A model generated the notes under the pieces. That model made no database searches, had not been told where the DNA came from, and was given only the letters and a program-made list of their open reading frames with translations. Shown piece by piece: positions 47,028-57,107 of a stretch of 64,000 bases of DNA (positions are counted from its first letter, which is position 1; each line of letters starts with the position of its first letter). Source of the DNA: CALZJC01 sp963781065. GTDB lineage: Bacteria > Acidobacteriota > Thermoanaerobaculia > Multivoradales > JAHEKO01. The stretch covers positions 9,582-73,581 of the forward strand of contig CAWAET010000006.1 of the NCBI GenBank assembly GCA_963781065.1, read 5' to 3'. The position numbers and the translations under genes are program-made.

Positions 47028-48086
47028 ATGAAACCTGTTGGAGGGTCTGCCCGGACTGTCTGGGGCGTGGCGCTGATCGCCGGCACCCTGCTGGCCGGCT
47101 GTGAGGGCGGCCCCGGCAGTGAGCTGCGCCAGACCCGCCAGCGGCTCATCCTGGCGAACGTCCACGTCGAGGGCTACCCCACAGCGCGAGGTCTTCAGCA
47201 CTTCGCCGCCGCGGTTCACGGCGACGAGCGGCTCGCCGGAGCGCTGCAGATCGACCTCCAGCTCGGCGGCGTCCTCGGAAACGAGAAGGAGCTGCTCGAG
47301 AAGCTGCGCTTCGGCGGCGTGCAGATGGCCTGTGTCTCGGTCGCCCCGCTGACCGAATTCTCGCGGCAGATCGGCGTTCTCACCCTGCCCTACCTGTTTG
47401 CCGACGCCGAGGGCATGTGGCGCGCGCTCGAGAGCCCGCTGGGCCGTGAGCTGCTCGATTCGGTCGCGGACGCCGGATTTGTCGGCCTCGCCTGGTACGA
47501 CGCGGGGGCGCGGTCGTTCTACAACCGGCGCCGGCCGGTGCGGCGCATGGAGGACCTGAGCGGCCTCAAGATCCGCGTCCAGAAGTCGGAGATGATGCGC
47601 CAGATGGTCGAGGCGCTGGGCGCCTCGCCGGTCTCGATCGGCTTCAAGGACGTTTACACCAACCTGATGACCGGCAACATCGACGGGGCGGAGAACAACG
47701 TGCCCAGCTACCGCTCGGAGCGCCATTTCGAGGCGGCCAGGTTCTACTCCCGCGATCGCCACACCATGGTCCCCGACCTGCTGCTGGTCAACGCCGCCAG
47801 CTGGCAGGCCCTGCCGGCCGAGGCCCGGACCGCCCTGCGGCGCGCCGCCGAGGCATCCACCGTCGCTCAGCGCCGCTTCTGGAGCGCGTACGAGACCGAG
47901 GCCCTCGACGTGCTGCGGGAGGCGGGGGTCGAGATTCACGAGATCGCCGACCTCGAGCCGTTCCGGCGCGCCGTCCGACCGCTCTACGAACGCCACCGCG
48001 AGCGCTACGGTGATCTGGTGCGGCGCCTGCGCCGGGCGGCTCTGCCGGCAGGCACCGAGCCGCCCGGCGCCGCAGGGCCAAGATGA
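47028..48086 (+). CDS. dctP: TRAP transporter substrate-binding lipoprotein (DctP-type)
   Basis: From ATG 47028, with GGAGG at 47021-47025, the product has 352 residues. The signal ends in a lipobox LLAGC at about residue 24, so it would be anchored rather than freely periplasmic. The mature part matches DctP: LGGVLGNEKELLEKLRFGGVQM, LPYLFADAEGMW, SGLKIRVQKSEMMRQMVEALGASPVSIGFKDVYTNLMTGNIDGAENN. The Arg in KIRVQ is the usual carboxylate anchor. The ligand, probably an organic acid, is not predictable. An ATG at 47019 is also possible. Confidence 0.88.
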   Translation: MKPVGGSARTVWGVALIAGTLLAGCEGGPGSELRQTRQRLILANVHVEGYPTARGLQHFAAAVHGDERLAGALQIDLQLGGVLGNEKELLEKLRFGGVQMACVSVAPLTEFSRQIGVLTLPYLFADAEGMWRALESPLGRELLDSVADAGFVGLAWYDAGARSFYNRRRPVRRMEDLSGLKIRVQKSEMMRQMVEALGASPVSIGFKDVYTNLMTGNIDGAENNVPSYRSERHFEAARFYSRDRHTMVPDLLLVNAASWQALPAEARTALRRAAEASTVAQRRFWSAYETEALDVLREAGVEIHEIADLEPFRRAVRPLYERHRERYGDLVRRLRRAALPAGTEPPGAAGPR

Positions 48087-48490
48087 CCAGCAGCCCGGGT
48101 TGGATCCGGCCTCGCTCGTCGAGCCCCAGCAGACGGGCGGTGGCCGAGGTGGCGGTCGCGACCTCGGGACGACGCCCTTGTGGATGGCGCACTCTCGGCC
48201 GGCATCGGCGGTGCCCGCGCACCAAACGGCCGGTCGAAAAAAGTCGCGACCAAAAACGCCAGGCAGTCGTTATAGACTGCCCCTCGAGTCACGATCCGCT
48301 GTACCCCACCCATCCAGGTAGCCCGGACGGCTACATAACCGGGTGTGTCCGACTCTGAGGTCCTTGTGCTTATCTACGGTTATCTTCGCCAGCGGCTGAC
48401 GGCGTCGCCCGATCGGGCGGCGGCCGGAAAGCTGCCTGTTTACGCGTGGCGTGTGGACGGAGAGTAGCGGAGACCAAACGGAGGCTCTTG
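48087..48490. other. Intergenic region before DUF1302 gene
   Basis: About 400 bases without a credible gene. It holds the palindrome at 48262-48281, a small GTAGCC/GGCTAC hairpin at 48318-48334, and then a leader to ATG 48491. Short open frames here lack coding features. No terminator with a T-tract is seen after dctP. Confidence 0.5.
48262..48281. promoter_or_regulatory. Palindrome overlapping a -10-like sequence
   Basis: GGCAGTC (48262-48268), six bases GTTATA, GACTGCC (48275-48281): a perfect 7-bp inverted repeat. It contains TATAGACT, which offers two overlapping -10-like hexamers. An operator covering the promoter of the DUF1302 operon is a fair guess. Confidence 0.4.
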
Positions 48491-50478
48491 ATGACTAGAG
48501 GAACGAACGACTCTTTGGCGCGCGCCCGCAAGGCATGGCGGATCCTGCCGGCCTTCGCGGTCGCCCTGCTGCTGGTGAGCCCGGCCGGGGCGATCAGCTT
48601 TGGCAAGGGCGAGCTCACCTTCACCTGGGACACGACGATCTCCTGGGGCGCTCAGTACCGCCTGGACGATCCCGATCCCGCGATCATCGGGCTGGCCAGC
48701 CGCGGCAACGCCTTCTCGGTCAACGGCGATGACGGCAACCTGAACTACGACACCGGCATCTTCAGCAACGTCCTCAAGCTCACCAGCGAGATGGACCTGC
48801 GGGGCAAGAGCGCCGGCGCCTTCGTGCGCTTCCGCGCCTTCTACGACTACGAGAACGAGGACGGCGACCGCCTGCGGACGCCGCTCAGCAAGGAGGCGCT
48901 GAAGCGGGTCGGCAGCCGGGCGGACGTGCTCGACGCCTTCGTCTGGAAGAAGTTCAACCTCGGCAGCCGGCCGGCCGAGATCCGCATCGGCGAGCAGGTG
49001 CTGAGCTGGGGTGAGAGCACCTTCATCCAGGGCGGCATCAACGCCATCAACCCGATCGACGTCAGCGCCATCCGGGTGCCCGGCGCCGAGCTGCGCGACG
49101 CCCTGCTGCCCGAGGGCCTGGTCTCGGCCTTCCATCGGCACCTCGCTCAACACCTCGCTCGAGCTGTTCTACCTCTACGACTGGGGCCGCACCCGGATCG
49201 ACCCGACCGGCTCCTACTGGTCGACCAACGACTTCGCGGGCCGCGGTGGCGACACCGTCTTCCTCGGCTTTGGCGACTCGAGCGACCTGATGCTCTCGCC
49301 GTTCAACGGCCGGCCCTTCCTCGGCGTGCCGCGCGAGGCGGACCGGTTCGCCGACGACGGCGGCCAGTACGGCGTCGCCTTCCGCATCTTCGCGCCCGGG
49401 CCTCAACGACACCGAGTTCGGCTTCTACTTCATGAACTACCACTCGCGGCTGCCGACCATCAACGGCCGCACCGGCACCTTCGCCGGCGCCATCCAGGCG
49501 CGCGCCTTCGGCATCGCCGGCGTCGCCGGCCTGACCGCGCTTGGCGGCGGCGCCGGACCCGAACGCGGCGATCAACGCCGCCGTCATCACCGGTATCTTC
49601 AACGGGCTGAGCCCGCGAGACGCGACCATCTTCGCCAACGCGGTCGTCGGCACGGCGCTGAGCCCAGGCGGCGACGCGGCGTCGCTGATCAGCGCCTTCG
49701 CCACCAACGCCTTCGCCCAGACCGCCAGCTACTTCATCGCCTACCCAGAGGACATCAAGCTCTTCGGCCTGAGCTTCAACACCACGCTCGGCACCTGGGC
49801 CTGGCAGGGCGAGATCTCCCACCGCCAGGACGCGCCGCTGCAGGTCGACGACGTCGAGCTGCTGTTCGCCGCCCTGGGGCCGATCAACGCGCCGCTGGCG
49901 ATGTTCAACCAGGTGGGCAACTACACCGGCCAGTTCGAGAGCCGAGATCCTCGGCACCCGCCGGCTCGACGTCTCGCAGATCCAGACCACCCTGACCAAG
50001 ATCCTCGGTCCGACCATGGGCGCCGACCAGGGCGTCTTCCTGTTCGAGGGCGCCATGACCCAGGTGCACAGCATGCCGAGCAAGGACGTGCTGCGCTTCG
50101 AGGGGCCCGGCCACCTACGTCAGCGGCAACGCCATCCTCGCCTCGGCCCACGCCGGCAAGCCGATCGAGCCGGCCGACCGGTTCGCCGATCCGGAGTCCT
50201 GGGGCTACCGGCTGGCCGGGCGGCTCGACTATCTCAACGCCGTGGGCGGCTTCAACGTCTCGCCGCGCTTCGCCTGGCAGCACGACGTCGACGGCATCTC
50301 CCCGGGCCCCGGCGGCAACTTCATCGAGGGCCGCAAGGCGCTCACCCTGGGCCTGGGCTTCGCCCGCCAGAACACCTGGGAGCTCGACCTCAGCTACACC
50401 ACCTTCTCCGGTGGCGGCCGCTACAATCTGATCAGCGATCGCGACTTCGTCGGCGCCAACGTCAAGTACTCATTCTAG
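48491..50478 (+). pseudogene. DUF1302 family outer-membrane protein, frame broken five times
   Basis: The joined frames give about 660 residues with a signal peptide (SPAGAISF near residue 37) and long amphipathic strands ending in NVKYSF, a C-terminal Phe typical of outer-membrane barrels. Marker blocks of DUF1302 are FTWDTTISWGAQYRL, IRIGEQVLSWGESTF, GGINAINPIDVSAIR and ELDLSYTTFSGG. Single extra bases occur near 49132, 49401, 49555, 49943 and 50108; reading resumes perfectly after each. DUF1302 proteins occur with DUF1329 and MMPL genes, as here. A porin-like or lipid-related role is suggested by context only. Confidence 0.78.
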
Positions 50479-50497
50479 GAACGGGAGAAAGACAGCT

Positions 50498-51867
50498 ATG
50501 ACCAGAAAGACATGGATTCTCACGGCCGGCGCGCTGGCGCTCGGCGCCGCGCTTTCGCTTCCCGCCGCCGCCGAAGTGAGCGCCGCAGAGGCAGCCAGGC
50601 TGGGCAAAGACCTCACCCCTATCGGTGGCGAGAAGGCCGGCAACGCAGACGGCACGATCCCGGCCTGGACGGGCGGCATCACCAAGCCACCGGCCGGCTA
50701 CAAGCCGGGGGACCATCACCCCGACCCGTTCGCCGCCGACAAGGTGCTGTTCACCATCACCACGGCCAACATGGCCGAGTACGCCGACAAGCTGACGCCC
50801 GGCCACAAGGCGATGCTCAAGGCCTACCCCACTTTCAAGATGAAGGTCTACCCGACCCGCCGCAGCGCCTCCATACCCGCAGCGGATCTACGACGCCACC
50901 AAGCGCAATCGCCACCACGGCCAAGCTGGTGGAGGGCGGTGACGGCATCACCGGCGCCCTGATGGGCGTGCCCTTCCCGATTCCCAAGAGCGGCGTCGAG
51001 TTGGTCTGGAACCACCTGACGCGCTACCGCAGCGACGTCGCCTCGCGCAAGATCTCGCAGGCGGCGCCCACCCGCGGCGGCAGCTACACCGAGGTCGTCT
51101 TCGAGGACGAGTTCAACGTCGTCTACAGCCAGGAGGGCCAGACCGAGGAGTCGCTCAACAACCGCATCCTCTACTTCAAGCAGGAGGTGGTGGCGCCGGC
51201 GCGGCTGGCCGGCGGCATCCTGCTGGTGCACGAGACCCTCGACCAGGTCAAGGAGCCGCGCGCCGCGTGGCTGTACAACCCCGGCCAGCGCCGAGTGCGG
51301 CGGGCGCCCAACGTCGCCTACGACAACCCCGGCACCGCCGCCGACGGCATGCGCACCTCGGACCAGTTCGACATGTTCAACGGCGCGCCCGACCGCTACG
51401 ACTGGAAGCTGATGGGCAAGAAGGAGATGTACGTCCCGTACAACAACTACGCAGCTGCACAGCGACAAGCTGAAGCACAAGGACATCCTGACGCCGCTGC
51501 ACGTCAACCCCGAGCTACCTGCGCTACGAGCTGCACCGGGTCTGGGTGGTCGACGCGACCCTCAAGGAGGGCACCAGCCACATCTACAAGCGCCGCACCC
51601 TCTATTTCGACGAGGACAGCTGGCAGATCCTGCTGGTCGACCAGTACGACAACCGCGACCAGCTGTGGCGGGTCTCCGAGGGCTTCGTCATCAACTACTA
51701 CGACGTGCCGATGCTGTGGACGACGCTGGAGGTACACACCGATCTGCAGGCGGGGCGCTATCTCGCCATCGGCCTCGACAACGAGTACGCCGATGTACCG
51801 CTTCGACATCAAGCGCACGCTGGAGGACTACACTCCGGCGGCACTGCGCCGCGCGGGGGTTCGTTGA
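50498..51867 (+). pseudogene. DUF1329 family secreted protein, frame broken five times
   Basis: The joined frames give about 455 residues: a signal peptide (LSLPAAAEVSA near residue 25), LTPIGGEKAGNADGTIPAWTGG, the central GAPDRYDWKLMGKKEMYVPYNNY, and YELHRVWVVDATLKEGTSHIYKRR before a C-terminal YTPAALRRAG. These are DUF1329 hallmarks; some relatives resemble LolB-like lipid carriers. Extra single bases lie near 50872, 50910, 51451, 51516 and 51791. The net frame from start to stop agrees with five +1 insertions. It follows the DUF1302 gene by 19 bases with a GGGAGAAAG site. Confidence 0.8.
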
Positions 51868-52919
51868 CGGCTGCTGTCCTGGGCCGGCCGGGTTCCCGGC
51901 CGGCCCGCTTCGCTCTTCGCGCCCTGGCGCTGCTGACCGGTTTCGCCCTGGCGCCGGTCCTGCCCGCCCTCGGCGCGCCGCAGGATGACGCGGCAGAGAC
52001 CTCCCTGATCAAGCCCCTCGCCTCGCAATCGCTGCTGCTCGACGCGGCCGAGGCCGGCGGTCTGATGGTGGCGGTCGGCGAACGCGGCCACGTGCTGCTG
52101 AGCCTGGACGAGGGCCAGACCTGGCGCCAGGTGACGGCGCCAACGCGCTCGACCCTGAACGCGGTCTTTCTACACGACGACAAGCTCGGCTGGGCCGTCG
52201 GCCACGACGCGGTGATCCTGCGCACCCGTGACGGCGGCGAGAGCTGGGAACGGCTCTACTGGGCGCCGGATCTGGAGCAGCCGCTATTCGACGTCTGGTT
52301 CAAGGATGCCGACAATGGCTTCGCCATCGGCGCCTACGGCCTGTTTCTCGAGACCGCGGATGGCGGCGACAGCTGGGAGCAGCGGGTGCTCGTCGAGGAG
52401 GAGGACGAGGATCTCGAAGCCGATCCCTACGCCTTCACCAGCGCCGCCGATCTACATCTGAACCACATCAGCAAAGCTGCCTCCGGCAAGCTCTACATCG
52501 CGGCCGAGGCCGGCGGTGCGTTTCGCTCGGACGATGATGGCGCGACCTGGGAGGCGCTGGCGCCGCCCTACGAGGGCTCCTTCTTCTCCTGCCTGCCGCT
52601 GGCCGGCGACTCCGTGCTGCTGTTTGGGTTGCGCGGGCACCTGTTCCGCTCCGACGATGCCGGCGAGAGCTGGCGCACGCTCGAGACCGGTACGGTGGCG
52701 CTGCTTACCGATGGCGCCCAGCTGCCCGGAGGGCCGGTGATCCTCACCGGCCTGGCCGGAACCCTGCTCATCAGCCGCGACAACGGTGAGAGCTTCTCGC
52801 TGGCACAGCAGGCCGATCGCCAGGGGCTGGCCACCGCCCTGCCCACCTCCGACGGCGGGCTCGTTCTGGTGGGTGAGTTCGGCGTCAGCCGGCTGCCGGC
52901 CTCCGCCCTGGCTCCCTGA
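51864..52919 (+). CDS. YCF48/WD40-like beta-propeller secreted protein
   Basis: The TTG at 51864 overlaps the DUF1329 stop (TTGA) and gives 351 residues. A signal peptide (LLTGFALAPVLPALGA) ends near residue 38. The rest is built of repeats with DEGQTWRQV, DGGESWERL, DGGDSWEQRV, DDGATWEAL, DAGESWRTL and DNGESFSLA, the Asp-Gly-x-x-W pattern of YCF48/BNR-type propellers. Such proteins are found beside DUF1302/DUF1329/MMPL genes and may assist assembly in the periplasm; that role is inference. This gene shows no frame break. Confidence 0.8.
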   Translation: MTAAVLGRPGSRPARFALRALALLTGFALAPVLPALGAPQDDAAETSLIKPLASQSLLLDAAEAGGLMVAVGERGHVLLSLDEGQTWRQVTAPTRSTLNAVFLHDDKLGWAVGHDAVILRTRDGGESWERLYWAPDLEQPLFDVWFKDADNGFAIGAYGLFLETADGGDSWEQRVLVEEEDEDLEADPYAFTSAADLHLNHISKAASGKLYIAAEAGGAFRSDDDGATWEALAPPYEGSFFSCLPLAGDSVLLFGLRGHLFRSDDAGESWRTLETGTVALLTDGAQLPGGPVILTGLAGTLLISRDNGESFSLAQQADRQGLATALPTSDGGLVLVGEFGVSRLPASALAP

Positions 52920-52948
52920 CTCGTTCCCAAGACCGAAGGCGACGCGCA

Positions 52949-55314
52949 ATGGCCCCTGACATCACCTCCAAGCTGGAAAACGCGATCTTCGGGCACCGCC
53001 GCCTGGTGATCGCCCTGTTCATCGTGATCACCGCCTTCATGGGCTGGTCGGCCAGCCGCATCGGCATCGACGCGGGCTTCGCCAAGCTGCTGCCCCTCGA
53101 GCACCCGTACATGAAGACCTATCTCAAGCACCGCGAGGGCTTTGGCGGCGCCGACCGGTTGCTGATCGCCCTCATGGCGCGCGAAGGCGACATGTTCACG
53201 CCGGAGTTCTTTGCCGCCCTCAAGGCGGCGACCGACGAGGTCTTCTTCATTCCCGGTGTCGACCGCACCAAGGTGAGCTCGCTGTTCACGCCCAACACCC
53301 GCTTCACCGAGGTGGTCGAGGACGGCATCTCCGGCGGCAACGTCGTTCCCGCGGAGTTCGAGCCCACGCCCGAGGGCCTCGAGCAGGTGCGCAAGAACAT
53401 CCTCAAGGCGGGGATTCTCGGCCGCCTGGTGGCCAACGACTTCAGCGGCGCCATCATCAGCGCCCAGCTGCTGGACATCAATCCCGTCACCGGCGAGCAG
53501 CTCGACTACATCGACGTGGCCAATCAGCTCGAGGAGAAGATCCGCACGCGCTTCCAGGGCGACGTCGACGTGGCGATCGGCCTGACCCCGGTCGACGTGC
53601 ACATGATCGGCTTTGCCAAGGTGATCGGCGACATCTCCAGCGGCGCGACGCGGGTGGTGATCTTCTTTGCCATCGCCTTTCTGATCACCGCCATCTTCGT
53701 CTACGCCTACTCGCAGTCGATCAAGCTGACCATCGTGCCGCTGGCCTGCTCGCTGATCGCGGTGGTCTGGCAGCTGGGCCTGCTGACGATGCTGGGCTAC
53801 GGCATCGACCCGATGGGCATCCTGGTGCCGTTTCTGATCTTCGCCATCGGCGTCAGCCACGGCGTCCAGATGGTCAGCGTCTACCGCGCCGAAGTCCACC
53901 AGGGCGCCGACGACATGGGCGCCGCGCGCAACGCCTTCCGGCGCCTGCTGGTCCCCGGCGCCATCGCCCTGATCAGCGACACCATCGGCTTTGTGACCAT
54001 CCAGCTGATCAAGATCCGCGTCATCCAGGAGATGGCGGTCACCGCCAGCCTCGGCGTCGCGGTGATCATCCTGACCAATCTGGTCCTGCTGCCCGTCCTG
54101 CTCTCCTATCTGACCCACGACAAGGTCCTGATGGTGCAGCTCGAGCGGCGCTCGCGCCACCTCAAACCGGTCTGGGCGAAGCTGGCCAAGGTGGCCGAGC
54201 CCGGCCCGGCCAAGGTGATCCTGGCTGCGGCCCTGGTGCTGACCGTGCTCGGCGCCTGGGGGGCCCGGGGAATCAAGATCGGCGATCTGCACCAGGGCGT
54301 GCCGGAGCTGCGCGCCGACTCGCGCTACAACGTCGACAGCGGCATCATCACCGACAAGTTCTCCATCGGCGTCGACATCCTCTCGGTCATCGTCGAGACG
54401 ATCGACCAGGGCTGCACCGAGTACGAGATCATGAACACCATCGACTCGTTCGAGTGGCACATGAGAAACGTCCCCGGCGTCCAGTCGGTGGTGGCGCTGC
54501 CCGGCATCGCCAAGGTGATCAACGCGGGCTGGAACGAAGGCAGCCTCAAGTGGCGGGTGCTGCCGCGCAACCAGTCGGTCCTGGTGCAGTCCATCGCCTA
54601 CATCCCCACCAGCCACCGGCCTGCTCAACGAGAACTGCAACGTCATGCCGGTGATGATGTTCACCAAGGATCACAAGGCGGAGACCATCGAGCGCATCGT
54701 CGCCGAGGTCAAGGCGTTCAACAACGAGTTCGGCACCGAGGACGTCCAGTTCAAGCTGGCCACCGGCAACGTCGGCGTGATGGCGGCGACCAACGAAGCG
54801 GTGTCCGCGGCCCAGTTCCCGATGCTGATCTACGTCTTCGCGGCGATCATCTTCCTCTGCCTGATCACCTTCCGCTCGCTGGCGCGCCACGCTCTGCGTC
54901 GTGCTGCCGCTGGCGCTGGTGTCGCTGCTGGCCTACGCCCTGATGACCCTGCTCGAGATCGGCCTCAAGGTCTCGACCCTGCCGGTGGTCGCTCTGGGCG
55001 TCGGCATCGGCGTCGACTACGGCATCTACATCTACAGCCGCTTCCAGAAGATCCGTGCCGACGGCGCCTCGGTGCCCGAGGCCTACCACCAGACCCTGGA
55101 AGTCACCGGCAACGGCGTCGTCTTCACCGGCATCACCCTGGCCATCGGCGTCGGCACCTGGATCTTCTCGCCGCTCAAGTTCCAGGCCGACATGGGCATC
55201 CTGCTGACCTTCATGTTCCTGGTGAACATGCTGGGCGCGATCCTGCTGCTGCCGGCTCTGGCGCACTTCCTGCTCGGCGGCAAGAGCGACAAGCCGGCCG
55301 CGGCGACCGACTGA
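52949..55314 (+). pseudogene. MMPL/RND family transporter, frame broken twice
   Basis: The joined frames give about 787 residues with the two-fold RND layout. A helix at about 15-33 is followed by a large periplasmic domain, five helices (about 230-400) including FAIGVSHGVQMVSVYR, a second helix and periplasmic domain, and five more with VVALGVGIGVDYGIYIYSR. The second half keeps the GVDY Asp typical of MMPL proteins; the first half reads GVSH. Extra bases lie near 54613 and 54886. MMPL proteins export lipids or hydrophobic compounds. Here it ends the DUF1302-DUF1329-YCF48 set. Confidence 0.85.
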
Positions 55315-55349
55315 GCGCCGCGGCTCGCGCCGTCACGGGGCTCCCCTGG

Positions 55350-55375
55350 GGCCCCGGCCCAGCTTTGCCGGGGCC
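55350..55375. terminator. Hairpin between convergent genes
   Basis: A perfect 9-bp GC stem (55350-55358 with 55367-55375) and 8-base loop lie between the MMPL stop (55314) and the SGNH gene stop (55387). No T-tract follows. Confidence 0.45.
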
Positions 55376-55386
55376 ACGCCGCAGCC

Positions 55387-56481
55387 CTATTCGGGCACCG
55401 GTGTGGCGCGCCCGGCGGCCGCCGCTTCGACTCGCGAATCGCGCCGCAGCCGCTCGAAGAGAACCCGGGCCACGATCTCGTGGCCGCGGGCGTTCCAGTG
55501 CGGGTCGGCGCCGCCGTCGACGGTCTCACCCGCCCGCCGCGCCGCCTCGACCGCCTGGTGGACCAGCGGCAGGCAGGAGAGGCCGGGCAGCTCGCAGACT
55601 TCGTTCCAGGCCTCCTCCTCCCAGGCGTAGTCCTCTCGCGAGGGGACGAAGAAGGCGAAGAAGACGGTCTCCGGGGCGGCGGCGATGCGGCCTGCGATCG
55701 CCCGCCGGGTGGCACCGATCGCCCGCCGCAGCCAGGGGTGGCCGGACCGCAAGTCGGCCTCGATCGAGCCCCGCGAGCGTTTGCGCAGGCTGCTGCGCAG
55801 GACCACCAGCCGGCGCAGCAGCAGCGAGTGCCGGGCGAGCCAGCCCAGCCTGCCATCGGGATGACGCAGCTCGGTGCCGCCGTCCTCGGCGAGATAGGGC
55901 CGCGCCATGTGGTTGTTGTTCTCGTTGCTAGCGGCCTCGAGCTGCCAGTCGTTGTTGATCAGGTCGTTGGCGCACATCTGCCACACCACCACGTCGGGCC
56001 GGATCCGCGACCAGAACCGCTCCAGCACCATCGCCTGCTGCACCGTGCCGTAGCCGCCGACGCCGTACCCGAAGACCTCGAGCGAGGGATCGAGCCGGGC
56101 CAGGACGTCGTAGTAGGCCTGGCCCACCGGCACCTGGTAGGCCTGGGTCGTCGAGTCGCCGACCGCCCAGACCCTGATGCGTCGGAGGACCCCGGTGGCG
56201 GTCGACTCGGGCTCGGCCTCGGGGTCGCCGAAGCGGCGAAACCCGTCGGCATCCGTCGCGTAGGTGATCTCGCCGTAGCCCTGCTTGGTGTAGGTGGTCT
56301 CGAGGCTCGGCTTCGGCAGCCAGCCCAGGTCGTCGGAGACGAAGGCCAGCGACGGCCGGTAGAGCTGCCGCACGGCGTACTCGGTTCGCAGCAGCGCCTC
56401 GAGCAGCGGGACCGTGACGGCGGCCGCCAGCAAGATGGCGAAGACCCGAAAAGCCCACCTCCTGGCTCGCGTCCTCGTCAC
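55387..56481 (-). CDS. SGNH/GDSL hydrolase-like membrane-anchored protein
   Basis: The 364-residue product has an N-terminal membrane helix (about 11-31) and a SGNH-type domain. Block I is WAVGDSTTQ with Ser about residue 110, block II GYGVGGYG, block III MCANDL with Asn, and block V DPHWNARGHE with the catalytic Asp-x-x-His pattern (DPHW). These enzymes hydrolyse or transfer acyl groups, often on envelope sugars. The substrate is unknown. It starts 3 bases after the carbonic anhydrase stop, so the two are likely cotranscribed. Confidence 0.75.
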   Translation of the reverse strand: MTRTRARRWAFRVFAILLAAAVTVPLLEALLRTEYAVRQLYRPSLAFVSDDLGWLPKPSLETTYTKQGYGEITYATDADGFRRFGDPEAEPESTATGVLRRIRVWAVGDSTTQAYQVPVGQAYYDVLARLDPSLEVFGYGVGGYGTVQQAMVLERFWSRIRPDVVVWQMCANDLINNDWQLEAASNENNNHMARPYLAEDGGTELRHPDGRLGWLARHSLLLRRLVVLRSSLRKRSRGSIEADLRSGHPWLRRAIGATRRAIAGRIAAAPETVFFAFFVPSREDYAWEEEAWNEVCELPGLSCLPLVHQAVEAARRAGETVDGGADPHWNARGHEIVARVLFERLRRDSRVEAAAAGRATPVPE

Positions 56482-56484
56482 GAC

Positions 56485-57003
56485 TCAGCGGATCTCGCGC
56501 AGCCGGCCGTCGCGGAGGTCGAAGACGAAGCCGCGCACCGGGATATCGTCCGGGATCAGCGGCGACTCACGGATCGTCCGGACATCCTGCCGAACGCTCT
56601 CCTCGAGATCGTCGAACGTGAGGAAGTCGACCCCCGAGGCGTCGACGCCGGTGTCTCGCCGCAGCTGCTCGCGTAGCTGGTCGTCGGTAAAGGTGGCCAT
56701 GCCGCAGTCGGTGTGGTGGATGACCAGGAACTCCCGCGTGCCCAGCAGCCTGTAGGAGATGATGAGCGAGCGCAGGGCGTCCTCGCTGGCCCGGCCGCCG
56801 GCGTTCGAGATGACGTGCGCGTCGCCTTCCTCGAGGCCGAGAAACCGGCTCGGCACCAGACGGCAGTCCATGCAGGTGAGAATCGCCACCCGCCGGGCCG
56901 GCGGGCTGGGCAGGTCGGCCAGGTCATAGCGCTCGGCATAGCGCTCGTTGGCGGCCAGCAGGTCGGGAACAGCCGAGGTCGGCTCACTCTTGTTCTCGCT
57001 CAT
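56485..57003 (-). CDS. Beta-class carbonic anhydrase
   Basis: The 172-residue product has the zinc site of beta carbonic anhydrases: CMDCR with Cys44, Asp46 and Arg48, and HHTDC with His97 and Cys100. GGRASEDALRSLIISYRLLG lies between them. The short form without long insertions resembles the small actinobacterial beta enzymes. ATG 57003 is preferred over a GTG at 57009. It interconverts CO2 and bicarbonate; bicarbonate supply for AccA-type carboxylation is a general link only. Confidence 0.9.
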   Translation of the reverse strand: MSENKSEPTSAVPDLLAANERYAERYDLADLPSPPARRVAILTCMDCRLVPSRFLGLEEGDAHVISNAGGRASEDALRSLIISYRLLGTREFLVIHHTDCGMATFTDDQLREQLRRDTGVDASGVDFLTFDDLEESVRQDVRTIRESPLIPDDIPVRGFVFDLRDGRLREIR

Positions 57004-57046
57004 GGGCACATCGTAGCTCCGCTGCCGCTTCGGGGTCGACCCTCGA

Positions 57047-57069
57047 CCGACCCCGGTCGGCGCTATGAT
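57047..57069 (+). promoter_or_regulatory. Inverted repeat next to a -10-like TATGAT
   Basis: CCGACC (57047-57052), two bases, GGTCGG (57055-57060), then TATGAT at 57064-57069, 39 bases before the ATG at 57108. The repeat sits where a repressor could cover the promoter. No -35 is clear. Confidence 0.3.
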
Positions 57070-57107
57070 CGACCACGCTGACGCAGGCCCGCCTCAGGAC
57101 CCGCCGG

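Noticed and set aside
48233..48256. GGTCG/CGACC hairpin flanked by A-runs
   Set aside because: A terminator for dctP would need T's after the stem; here A's follow, and the leftward direction has no gene to end.
48010..48358. Three short overlapping open frames between dctP and the DUF1302 gene
   Set aside because: No ribosome site, low-complexity Arg/Ser/Pro content, and they overlap the palindrome and leader.
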